This document shows, piece after piece, positions 38,508 through 48,636 of a stretch of 64,000 nucleotides of DNA; position 1 is the first letter of the stretch, and every line of letters begins with the position of its first letter. The stretch lies in assembly GCA_009691855.1 (NCBI GenBank), contig SIAI01000005.1, forward strand, positions 1 to 64,000, read 5' to 3'. The notes below the pieces were generated by a model. The model made no database searches and was not told the DNA's origin. It saw nothing but the letters and a program-made list of their open reading frames with translations. Made by a program: the position numbers and the translations under genes. The stretch is from Planctomycetota bacterium. Lineage in GTDB: Bacteria; Planctomycetota; UBA1135; GCA-002686595.

Positions 38508-39209
38508 CTACAGCGCCGCCGCCAGCGCGCGGGCGATGCCGCGCTGAAGCTCGCGCCAGCGCGCCGGTTCGCCGCGCGCGTAGCGCTGGTTGACCTCGAA
38601 CTCGACGCCCAGGTAGCGGTTCTTCGGGAACTCCGCGCGCAGCGTGGTGGTCAAGCCGTCGGACACGCCCGAGTAGGGCTCGTTCATGTCGATGCGCAGC
38701 TCGGGGAACTCGCCCTGCAGCGCCGCGCGCAGGGCCCGACAGAAGCGCGCCTCCGCCGGGCGTGCCGGATCGAAGAGGAGTCCGATGTCGGTGCGGCGCG
38801 TCTCGCTGCGCAGCTTGGGCGTGAAGCTGTGCACGCTGAAGTGCAGCACGCGTCCGCCGCCGGCGAGCTCTTCCTCCAGGCAATGACGCACGGCGTGGCG
38901 ATAGGGCTGCCAGTAGCGCGCCAGCAACACCAGACGCTCCTTCTCCTCCAGCCGCAGCGCGTACTCCGAGAACAGCGTCGGCGATTGCAGCGAGCGGTTC
39001 AGGTCCACCAGGAGCCGCGTGACCACGCCGCGGAACAGCGGGCGGCCGAGCTGCCGCGCCAGCGCGCGCGCGAGCTCCAGCGCGCCCGGATCCCAGCCGC
39101 GGTGCGAGTCCAGCAGGGCCGTGCGGCGCGCGAACAGCCGGCGATAGCGCAGCGGCACGCGCTTGGACGCGTGCTCGCACGCGAAGACGACTGCGTCGAT
39201 CTTGGGCAT
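38508..39209 (-). CDS. N-formylglutamate amidohydrolase-family protein
   Basis: VVFACEHASKRVP...LDSHRGWDPGALELARALA...LVDLNRS...HFSVHSFTP...RRTDIGLLFDP...NEPYSGVSDGLTTTLR. Confidence 0.85.
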   Translation of the reverse strand: MPKIDAVVFACEHASKRVPLRYRRLFARRTALLDSHRGWDPGALELARALARQLGRPLFRGVVTRLLVDLNRSLQSPTLFSEYALRLEEKERLVLLARYWQPYRHAVRHCLEEELAGGGRVLHFSVHSFTPKLRSETRRTDIGLLFDPARPAEARFCRALRAALQGEFPELRIDMNEPYSGVSDGLTTTLRAEFPKNRYLGVEFEVNQRYARGEPARWRELQRGIARALAAAL

Positions 39210-39423
39210 GCCCAGGAGCCTGGAAAAGAAACCCGAGGTCGTCGAGGGCCCGCCGCGCCGGGCGCGCCTCCGGGGGGGAGCCGGGCGAGTCGAAAGCGCG
39301 AAACCACGCCCCGGAAGGCCGACGCGCGCGCGCGTCGCGCCGCCGGCGAGAAGGTGCGGCGCAGGCTGGGTCCGTCCCCGCGTCAGCCGCGTCGGGCGGG
39401 GCCACGTGGCCCGTGCGCGCCGC

Positions 39424-40666
<1,243 letters not shown>

Positions 40667-40674
<8 letters not shown>

Positions 40675-42136
40675 GCCCGCCGCCGTTCTTGAGCGCGAGC
40701 ACGCGCTGCCACAGGCCCTGCATGATGCGTCGGTACAGCTCGTCGCCCAGCACCGCGTCCTCGTAGCTGCGGTCGATGTTGGGGTTGTCGTTGACCTCCA
40801 TGACGAAGGTCTGGCGCCCGATGCGCTTCAGGTCCACGCCGTACAGGCCGTGGCCCACGCAGCGCGCCGCGCGCAACGCCGTACGCACCACGCCGCTGGG
40901 CACGAGGTCCAGCGGCACGGGCTCGATCTTGCCGTACTCGGCGTTCTGCCCGTGGTGGCGCACGATCTGCCAGTGCTTGTCCACCATGTGGTAGCGGCAG
41001 GCGTACAGCGGCTCGTCCTCGAATACGCCCACGCGCCAGTCGAACTCGGTGGGCATGAACTCCTGGGCCACGAACAGGTCCGAGGCCTCCAGGATGCCGC
41101 TGGCCTTCTCCGTCATTTCCTCCTCGCTGGCGCACTTGTGCACGCCCTGCGAGAAGGCGCTGTCAGGGTACTTGAGCACGCACGGCAGGCCGACCTCCTT
41201 CACGATCTCGGCCAGGTTGAAGCGGTTGCCCACGACCGTGCGCGGGGTCGGGATCTCGGCCTGCACCATGGCCTCGGCCAGGTACACCTTGTTGCCGCAG
41301 CGGATGATCGACTGCGGATCGTCGATCACCGCCAGGCCCTCGGCCTGCGCGCGCTGCGCGAAGCGGAAGGTGTAGTGGTTGACGTTGGTGGTGGTGCGGA
41401 TGAACAGCGCGTCGAACTCGGGCAGGCGGCTGAAGTCGTCGCGCCCGATGGTCTCGACGCCGAAGCCGACCTTCTCGGCCGCGCGCGTGAAACGCCCCAG
41501 CGCGCCCGGGTTGGAGGGCGGGAAGGGCTCCTTGGGGTCGGTCAGCATGGCCAGGTGGAAGCGCGCCGGCCGCCGCCGGCGCACCTGGTAGCGCGGGCGC
41601 GCGAAGTAACGCTCGGCCGCGGCGCGCACGAAGGCGAGGTGCGCGTCGGGAATGGCGCGCGCGGGGATGGGCTCGATGCGCTGCAGGCGCCAGCGCCCCT
41701 GCGTGCGCGCGAAGGTCGCGCGCAGGAGCGGGGCCGGGAACATGTTGAACAGCCGCTGCGCCAGCGGCGCGTAGCGCTTGGCCAGGTTCTCGCCGAAGTA
41801 GATCGAGAGCACGAACTCGTCCGACTGGATCTTCTTCAGCGTGCGCTGGATCGACTCCTCGAGCTCGTCGTCCACCGCGCGCACCATCGTGCGCGAGCGC
41901 ATCTCCAGCAGCGTGGTCAGGTTGGGGATGGCCGTGTGACGCCGCGCCATGGCCAGCAGCGACACGTAGTAGCCCTCGCTCTGGTAGCGGTAGCGCCGGC
42001 ACAGGTTGAACACGCGCACGCCCTCGAGCTCGCTCCAGCGCGGCAGCGAGAGGTAGTCCTTGGCCAGCACGACCTCCACCCCGGGCACGTCGAGCGCCCA
42101 GTCGGAGAGACCGCTGACCGCCACGACCGTCGTCAT
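40667..42136 (-). CDS. RimK-like ATP-grasp ligase with N-terminal extension (RLAN-type)
   Basis: FDALFIRTTTNVNHYTFRFAQRAQAEGLAVIDDPQSIIRCGNKVYLAEAM...PCVLKYPDSAFSQGVHKC...VMEVNDNPNIDRSYEDAVLG; about 200-aa N-terminal domain. Confidence 0.9.
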
Positions 42137-42852
42137 CGCGAACTCTCCCGCCGCGCGCGCGGCTCGATCACCAGGAACGAAGCGTCGTAGGTCAGGACGC
42201 CGAGCAGGATCGAGCCCACCACGCGCACGATGGGCACGGAGTAGCGCGTCGAGCCGGTGTGCGGGTGCTCCAGCGGATCGGCCACCGTCACCGCGCGCTG
42301 GGCCCCGTCGTAGCCGCACAGCACCACGAAGTGTCCGACCGGGTCGCCGCGCAGGTCGTCTTCCACGTTGGTCTCGGGCAGCTCGCGCATCGAGCGGTAC
42401 AGGTACGTGGCCGAGAGCCCGGTCAGGACCGGCAGCTGGCGTTTGAGCGGCGCGCGCAGCGTGGAGGCCGTCAGGTCGCCGAAGCGGATGCGTCCGCCGA
42501 GGTGCAGGAAGTCCAGGTAGCCGCGCGAGGCCAGGCGGATCTTGGGGTGCTTGCGCAGCCGCAGCTGCGACTCGAGGCGCTCGGCCAGCGAGTGGCGATC
42601 GTTGAACCAGGTCGGATCGAAGACGCGCAGGTTGAAGGTGTGCAGCGTGGCGCGGTAGCCGCGGCGCAGGGCGTGGATGCCCAGCATGACCTCCAGCGTG
42701 CCGCCGCCCTCGTCGAGCATCGGGATCTCGGCCACCAGGCGCTCCAGCGGCAGCTCCTCGCCGAAGTAGCGATACACCGCGTGCAGACAGGTCGGGCCGC
42801 AGGTCTCGTCGTCCGGCTGGCGCTGGATCTCGAAGTGCTTCAGGTCTCGCAT
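42133..42852 (-). CDS. C39-like cysteine peptidase-family protein
   Basis: IQRQPDDETCGPTCLHAVYRYFG (Cys motif), GHFVVLCGYD (His), VADPLEHP (Asp); ATGA overlap with the ATP-grasp gene. Confidence 0.85.
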   Translation of the reverse strand: MRDLKHFEIQRQPDDETCGPTCLHAVYRYFGEELPLERLVAEIPMLDEGGGTLEVMLGIHALRRGYRATLHTFNLRVFDPTWFNDRHSLAERLESQLRLRKHPKIRLASRGYLDFLHLGGRIRFGDLTASTLRAPLKRQLPVLTGLSATYLYRSMRELPETNVEDDLRGDPVGHFVVLCGYDGAQRAVTVADPLEHPHTGSTRYSVPIVRVVGSILLGVLTYDASFLVIEPRARRESSR

Positions 42853-43089
42853 GGCGCCCCGGCCGCGCGGGGGGGCCGAGAAGATCAGGCAAGCGAGCGC
42901 GTCTAGGCAAGCAGTTGCCGCCCAAACTTGCCGGTTCCTCGGAATGGCGCCGAAGGACGGGCCCGGCGGCGGATTTTTTTGGCTTTCACCCAGGGCGTTT
43001 CCGACCGACCCGTTCTTCTCGGCGTGAGTAGGAAGCCCATGTCGAGCGAGGTCGCCCCGCGCCAAGGCAGCACGCACCGAGGCCGCGCC

Positions 43090-43842
43090 ATGCCGAGGTA
43101 TCTTGCCTCCGTGTCCACCGCGCGCAGGTCCACGCCTCGGAGTCGAACGATCCGAACCGTGAGCGTGCTCGCGCTGTGCCTCGTCGCCATCCTCGGCTGC
43201 GCGCGGGTCGGCGCACACTCCGATTTCGGCTTCCAGGCGAGCTGCGCGTCGCCCCAGACTCCCCCCGACGACTACCCAGACCTCGACATCGACCACTCGC
43301 GCGACTGGAGCGCCGGCCCCCACGCGCGCTTCGGCGAGCTCGACCTGTCGCGCCTCGCGCTCGAATCGCTGGCCTGGTTCCAGCAGTCGCCCGACGCTGG
43401 CGAGTGGCGCGACAACCCGACTGCGAGCCTCGAGCTGCATTTCGCGAGCGACCACATGCTCGTCGACGCGTGCTGGGCCGCGAAGGGCGGATCCTCGTGG
43501 GAGCAGCAGCTACGAGCCTGGTTCGAGTGCTTTCCTCCGCAGGACGCGGAGGACGCCGAGCCGGGCACGGAGTTCTACTCCTGGAGTCTCCATTTCGGAG
43601 AGAACGGTCACGTCCATGGCGTCGCGGAGTCCGACACCGCCGCGCTCGAGCGCCTGCGCGCACGGCTCGCGTGCGTGGAACGCGTGCCGATCTTCCCGCG
43701 CCCGTCGTGCTCGCTGTCTTGCGCGGTGCGGCGCTGCGCGCACGTCTCGCACTCCTACGGGTCGGATCCCGTCGACCCGGACGAGCTCGACGAGCTGCCG
43801 CGCCTCGTGCGCGAGAAGCGCACGGAGTACGAGCAGCGCTGA
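43090..43842 (+). CDS. Secreted or lipoprotein-like hypothetical protein
   Basis: TVSVLALCLVAILGCARV lipobox-like leader; several Cys; start uncertain. Confidence 0.6.
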   Translation: MPRYLASVSTARRSTPRSRTIRTVSVLALCLVAILGCARVGAHSDFGFQASCASPQTPPDDYPDLDIDHSRDWSAGPHARFGELDLSRLALESLAWFQQSPDAGEWRDNPTASLELHFASDHMLVDACWAAKGGSSWEQQLRAWFECFPPQDAEDAEPGTEFYSWSLHFGENGHVHGVAESDTAALERLRARLACVERVPIFPRPSCSLSCAVRRCAHVSHSYGSDPVDPDELDELPRLVREKRTEYEQR

Positions 43843-44019
43843 ATCCGAGCGCGGAGCTCACCGCGCTGCATGAATGACGCCGGGCCGCGACATGCACCTG
43901 GATGGTGTGCGGAGTTGAGCAAGAAGGGCGGCGGGAGTGCGCACGCCGCTCTAACTCGCTCGAGCGCGGATGTCCTGCGCTCCGCGTTGCTGCCCGCGGT
44001 GGGTAGAGTGCACCGAGTC

Positions 44020-45933
44020 ATGCGGCGCTGGCTGGTCCTGATCGGGGGGTGCGGCGCGCTGCTCGCCCTCCTGTGGCTGGTGGGCGGGCGGCGGGGGGAC
44101 CCGCGCGGCAGCGGCGCCGTCGAGCCGGCGGCTCGCGGGAGCTCGGCCCCGAGCGCGCTCGCCGCGGCCGGAGCGCTGGACGCACCGGCGGACGACGGAC
44201 GGCTCCCCGCCGAGGCCGCGCGCGCGCGACTCCCGGCGGCGGCGCCCGCGACCCTCGGCGTCGCGGCGCGCGAGCTCCAGTACGACTTCGAGCTCGAGGT
44301 GGCGGTCCGCGACGAGGGCCAGCGGCCGAGCCCGGGCGCGCGCGTCCTCCTGGCTCCGCGCGGCGGCGAGCTGCGGCGCGCGGGCACGACCGACACGCAG
44401 GGTCGAGTGCACGTCGCGCTGCGCGGGCGGACTGCGCAGCTCGCGCTGGAGTTCGCGGCCGAGGCGGAGGGCGAGTGGAGCGGGCTGTGGTCGCTGGCGC
44501 TCACGGCGGGCGTGCCGCTGGAGGTCGCACTCACGCTGGGCCCGCGCTGGCGCCGCTCCGGAGAGGCGCCGACGGCTGGCGACCGCGCTCCGTCGTGGCT
44601 GGGGAACGCACACGGCCTGGCCGAGGACGCGCGCGACCAGGGCTTCTTCGAGGAGCGCGCCGCGGTGCTCCGTTGCCCGCGCGCGAACGGCCTGGTCAGC
44701 TACGAGGACGACGGTCGTGCCTTCTCCGTCGCGGCGTCGGGCGTGCGCATCGAGTCGGGTTCGTTCTTCGGCTCCAGCTCGGGCATCGGCTTCGTTTCGC
44801 GACGTTCATTCGCCGTGCAGAGCGCGCCGCCTCCCTGCTTCGTCAGCGGCCGCGTGCTCGACGCGCGCGGACGGCCCGTGAGCGCAGCGCTCGTGAGCGC
44901 GCGCTCCGCCGACCACGCGCAGACGCAGGAGCTCTCCGCCGAGGACGGACGCTTTCGGCTCGGGCCGCTGGCGGCAGGGACGTTCGAACTCCGCGCCGAG
45001 GACGCGGACGGGGCGCGCGACACGACCACGCTCGAGTTGGTCGCTGGCGATGCGCTCGAGTGGCACGCGCACCTCGCGCTGATGCCGCGCTTCGGCGGAC
45101 GCCTGGTCGACGTCGGCGGGGCGGCGCTCTTCCACTGGACGGTCGAGCTGTTCGAGGCGGATGCGAGCCAGGCTCTCAGCGACGTGGTGACGACCGATGC
45201 GAATGGCGCGTTCGCGTTCGAGCGCTGGCCCGCGGGACCCTTCGCGCTGCTCTTGCACCGCGGCGGCGCCGCCGACCTCCCGCTGCGCGTCGTGCCCCAG
45301 CGCTGGGCGGGGGAGCTGGGCGAGCTCGTGCTCGGCGCGCGCGAGCTCGCGACCGCCTCGCTCGCGCTGGCGGTGCTCGATCCCGAGGGCACGCCGCTCG
45401 CCGACGCCGAGCCGCGCCTGTGGCAGCTCACCTCGGGCCGCGGCGCGGGGCTCGACTTCACGGCGGGCGACGGGCGCTATCACGCCGGCGGCCTCGCGCC
45501 GGGGAGCTATCGCCTCGAGCTCGCGACGCGCTACGGCGTGCAGGCGCTCGGGCCCTTGGAGCTCGAGCCGGGCACCGCTACGGAGCTCGGCGAGGTGCGC
45601 TTCGCGCCGCCCGCCCTGCTCGCCCTGCGCGGCGCGCAGCGCGTCGAGATGACACTGTGGCACGTGTTGCCCGAGGCCGTCACGCGCGTGTGGGTCGGCG
45701 CCGACGACGTCGTCTTTGCGCTGGCGCCCGGCGCCTACCGCCTCAGCGCGCGCGCCGGCGAGGGCGTTCGCGAACTCGCGCTGGCGAGCGGCGAGCGTGC
45801 CGCGCTGTCGCTCGGGCGGAGCGGCGACGAGCTCGCGTTCCACGACGGGGCCGCGAGAGTCCGCGCGCCGAGCTTCGACCGCGCGGGCGCCATCGACACC
45901 TACGGCAACGTCTGCCTGCAGTGCCACGAGTGA
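44020..45933 (+). CDS. Membrane-anchored protein with carboxypeptidase-regulatory-like domains and C-terminal CXXCH
   Basis: TM MRRWLVLIGGCGALLALLWLVGG; SGRVLDARGRPVSAALVSARS...; terminus DTYGNVCLQCHE. Confidence 0.75.
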   Translation: MRRWLVLIGGCGALLALLWLVGGRRGDPRGSGAVEPAARGSSAPSALAAAGALDAPADDGRLPAEAARARLPAAAPATLGVAARELQYDFELEVAVRDEGQRPSPGARVLLAPRGGELRRAGTTDTQGRVHVALRGRTAQLALEFAAEAEGEWSGLWSLALTAGVPLEVALTLGPRWRRSGEAPTAGDRAPSWLGNAHGLAEDARDQGFFEERAAVLRCPRANGLVSYEDDGRAFSVAASGVRIESGSFFGSSSGIGFVSRRSFAVQSAPPPCFVSGRVLDARGRPVSAALVSARSADHAQTQELSAEDGRFRLGPLAAGTFELRAEDADGARDTTTLELVAGDALEWHAHLALMPRFGGRLVDVGGAALFHWTVELFEADASQALSDVVTTDANGAFAFERWPAGPFALLLHRGGAADLPLRVVPQRWAGELGELVLGARELATASLALAVLDPEGTPLADAEPRLWQLTSGRGAGLDFTAGDGRYHAGGLAPGSYRLELATRYGVQALGPLELEPGTATELGEVRFAPPALLALRGAQRVEMTLWHVLPEAVTRVWVGADDVVFALAPGAYRLSARAGEGVRELALASGERAALSLGRSGDELAFHDGAARVRAPSFDRAGAIDTYGNVCLQCHE

Positions 45934-45946
45934 GCGCGCGGCGCGC

Positions 45947-47038
45947 TCACGGCGCGCGCTCGAAGAAGAGCAGGAAGATGTCGAGGATGAACAGCAGGAT
46001 GATGATCCACTCCAGGAACTCCGCACGCCGCCGCGCCGACTGGTCCGAGAGCTTGGCGTAGATGCTCTCCAGCGTGCCCAGCTTGCGCTCGATGGCCGCG
46101 TCCCAGGCGCCGAAGTGGAAGCGTTCGGAGGCGATCTCGTAGAGCCGCGCGAGGTAGTCGTCGCCGAGGAGCTTCAGCGCGTTGTCGAAGTTCTCGTGCA
46201 GGATCGCGCTGTCGGCCTGGAAGCGCGCCAGGCGCTCGATCTCCTGCTTGCGCAGCGCGAAGGCGAAGCGCGCGCGGCGCGCGTCGCGCAACAGGCCGTA
46301 GGCTTCCTCCAGGCGCCGCTCGAGGCGCCCGTCGAGGAAGCGCAGCTCGACCAGCTCGACCGTGGTCAGCTCCAGCACGCGGCGCTCGTCCTCCATGTCC
46401 GCGCCGATCAAGAGCGCCGCGAACCAGTCCACCAGCACCAGCTCGTCGGGCCCGTAGGCCGTGCGCCCGTCGAGCGCGTTCTCGACCTCGTGCAGCGACA
46501 GCGCCCCGCGTTCGGCGCGCAGCACGCGCGCCAGCAGCTCGCGCTGCTCGTTCTCCAGCTCGGCCGCCGCGCCGTCCGGCGCCTGCAGGCCGTAGACGAC
46601 GTAGTCCTCGACCTCTTCGGCCAGCAACGGCTCGCGCACCGCGTCGCCCAGGTGCTCGAGCAGCGCGCGCGCCTGGCCGCGGCCGTGCTCGAGCAGCGCG
46701 GCGTTGTCGTACAAGAGCTCGCTGGTCGCGACCAGGGTCTCGAGCTCCTGCTCCAGCGCCAGGGAGTACGTCAGGCACACCGCGCCGAAGGTGTACAGCG
46801 AGATCTCCAGCTCCTCGGCCGGCCTGCGCCCGTCGAGCGCCGGCGGTTGCACGCGCGTCGTCAGGCGCAGCGGCCTACCGAAGGTCGCCGCCTCCGGGCG
46901 CGGCGCGCCCTTGTGCTTGAACGAGCCCGCGCGCGCGCCGGCACCCAGGCGCTGCTCGGCCTTGGCCAGGTCGATCTCGAAGCCGAGGTCGAAGGCCAGC
47001 AGGACGTGGGCGGTTCCGCGGACGAGCATTGCGCGCAA
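45947..47038 (-). CDS. RMD1/DUF155 (RMND1-like) family protein
   Basis: FGAVCLTY region, then AIERKLGTLESIYAKLSDQSARRRAEFLEWIIILLFILDIFLLFF, typical of the family. Confidence 0.85.
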   Translation of the reverse strand: MRAMLVRGTAHVLLAFDLGFEIDLAKAEQRLGAGARAGSFKHKGAPRPEAATFGRPLRLTTRVQPPALDGRRPAEELEISLYTFGAVCLTYSLALEQELETLVATSELLYDNAALLEHGRGQARALLEHLGDAVREPLLAEEVEDYVVYGLQAPDGAAAELENEQRELLARVLRAERGALSLHEVENALDGRTAYGPDELVLVDWFAALLIGADMEDERRVLELTTVELVELRFLDGRLERRLEEAYGLLRDARRARFAFALRKQEIERLARFQADSAILHENFDNALKLLGDDYLARLYEIASERFHFGAWDAAIERKLGTLESIYAKLSDQSARRRAEFLEWIIILLFILDIFLLFFERAP

Positions 47039-47112
47039 TTGTCCGGCCCGCGCGCCGCGCGAACAAGCGCGGCGGCATCGTTCCGCGCGCCGCGCTCGAC
47101 TACGCTCTCTGG

Positions 47113-48474
47113 ATGAGCGCCGAACCGCACCCGCTGCGCCCCGAGCTCCGCGCCCAGCTGCGCCTCGCCGGGCCGATGGTGCTTGTGCAGCTCGGCCTGT
47201 ACGCGATGGGCGCGGTGGATGCGGCCTTCATGGGGCGCGTGTCCGCGCTCGAGTTCGGCGCCGTGGCGCTCGGGCACTCGCTGTCGTTCGCCGTGCTGGG
47301 CATCGCCATGGGCACCCTGACCGCGCTCGACCCGATCGTCTCGCAGGCCCACGGCGCGGGCGAGGACGAGGCCGTGGCGCGCGCGCTGCAGCGCGGGGTG
47401 GTGCTCGCGCTCGTGCTCTCGGCCGTGGTCGGGGCGCTGCTGCTGTTCATCGAGCCGCTGCTGCGCGCGCTGCACCAGCCCGAGGCCGTGATCCCGCTGG
47501 CCGCGCGCTTCGTGCACATCTCGATCCTGGGCGTGCCGGGGTTTCTGCTGTTCGTGGCGCAGCGCCAGACGCTGCAGGCCACGCACCGCCTGCGCGCGCT
47601 GGTGTTCGTGATCCTGTTCGCGAACGGGCTCAACGCGTTCCTCGACTGGATGCTGATCCGCGGCCACCTGGGCGCGCCGGCCCTGGGCTCGGCCGGCTGC
47701 GCGTGGGCCACGGTGATCGCGCGCTGGACGCTGGCGCTCGCGCTGCCGCTGCTGGCGGGTGAGGTGCACTTCGCGCGCCTGTGGCCGCTGCGGCGCGGCT
47801 TGTGGAGCGCGAGCGCCTTCGCACGCATGCTGCACGTGGGCGTCCCGATCGGACTCTCGTTCGGCCTGGAGATCGGCGCCTTCAGCTGCGTGGCGGTCTT
47901 CATGGGGCAGCTCGGCGCGCGCGAGCTGGCCGCAAATCAAGTCGTGATGTCCCTGGTTTCGGCCTCGTTCATGATCCCGCTCGCGCTCTCGATGGCGGCC
48001 TCGGTGCGCGTGGGCAACGCCATCGGCCGCGGCGAGCCTGCGGCGGCGAAACGCGCGGCGCAGGCGGCGCTCACGCTGGGCGCCTCCGTGATGCTGCTCA
48101 GCGCCGCGGCCTTCACGCTCGCGCCGATGACGCTGGCGCGCATCTTCACGGACATCCAGGGCGTGCTCGTGGTCGCCGTGACGCTGCTGCCGATCGCCGC
48201 GCTGTTCCAGGTCTTCGACGGCGTGCAGGGCGTGGCCATGGGCTGTCTGCGCGGCATGGCCGACACGCGCGTGCCGCTGCTCGTGCACGTCGTCGGCTTC
48301 TGGGGCGTGGCGATCCCGGTGAGCGCCTGGCTCGGCCTGCGCCTCGGCTGGGGCGCGCGCGGCCTGTGGTGGGGGCTCGCGCTCGGTCTCGCCGTGGTCG
48401 CGCTCGTGCAGGTCGCCCGCGTGCGCGCGCGCTTCCGCGCCGGCGTGACGCGCTTCGCGGCCGAAGGACACTAG
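47113..48474 (+). CDS. MATE-family multidrug efflux transporter
   Basis: 12-TM pattern; LRLAGPMVLVQLGLYAMGAVDAAFMG, LDPIVSQAHGAGE, LSMAASVRVGNAIGRG. Confidence 0.93.
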   Translation: MSAEPHPLRPELRAQLRLAGPMVLVQLGLYAMGAVDAAFMGRVSALEFGAVALGHSLSFAVLGIAMGTLTALDPIVSQAHGAGEDEAVARALQRGVVLALVLSAVVGALLLFIEPLLRALHQPEAVIPLAARFVHISILGVPGFLLFVAQRQTLQATHRLRALVFVILFANGLNAFLDWMLIRGHLGAPALGSAGCAWATVIARWTLALALPLLAGEVHFARLWPLRRGLWSASAFARMLHVGVPIGLSFGLEIGAFSCVAVFMGQLGARELAANQVVMSLVSASFMIPLALSMAASVRVGNAIGRGEPAAAKRAAQAALTLGASVMLLSAAAFTLAPMTLARIFTDIQGVLVVAVTLLPIAALFQVFDGVQGVAMGCLRGMADTRVPLLVHVVGFWGVAIPVSAWLGLRLGWGARGLWWGLALGLAVVALVQVARVRARFRAGVTRFAAEGH

Positions 48475-48636
48475 TGCTGTGATTCACGCACAGAGGCCTC
48501 TATCCCGGGCCGCCTGCGCCCGCCGCGGCGTTGCGCCTTCTCCGAGACTTGCACCGAAGTCGCGTCGGCGGCGCGCCTTGCGGCGAACACAGGCGACCTC
48601 GGGATAAAGGCCTCTGTGCGTGAATCACACCACTAG
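48471..48636. repeat. CTAG-terminated palindromic MITE-like element between convergent genes
   Basis: Arms 48471-48507 and rc of 48600-48636 match at 35/37; its terminal CTAGs contain the stop codons of both flanking genes. Confidence 0.92.

Noticed and set aside
43871-43890. CATGAATGACGCCGGGCC resembling the arm of the 36.4-kb element
   Set aside because: Only about 18 nt, single arm, no inverted partner nearby; may be a chance match or an old remnant.
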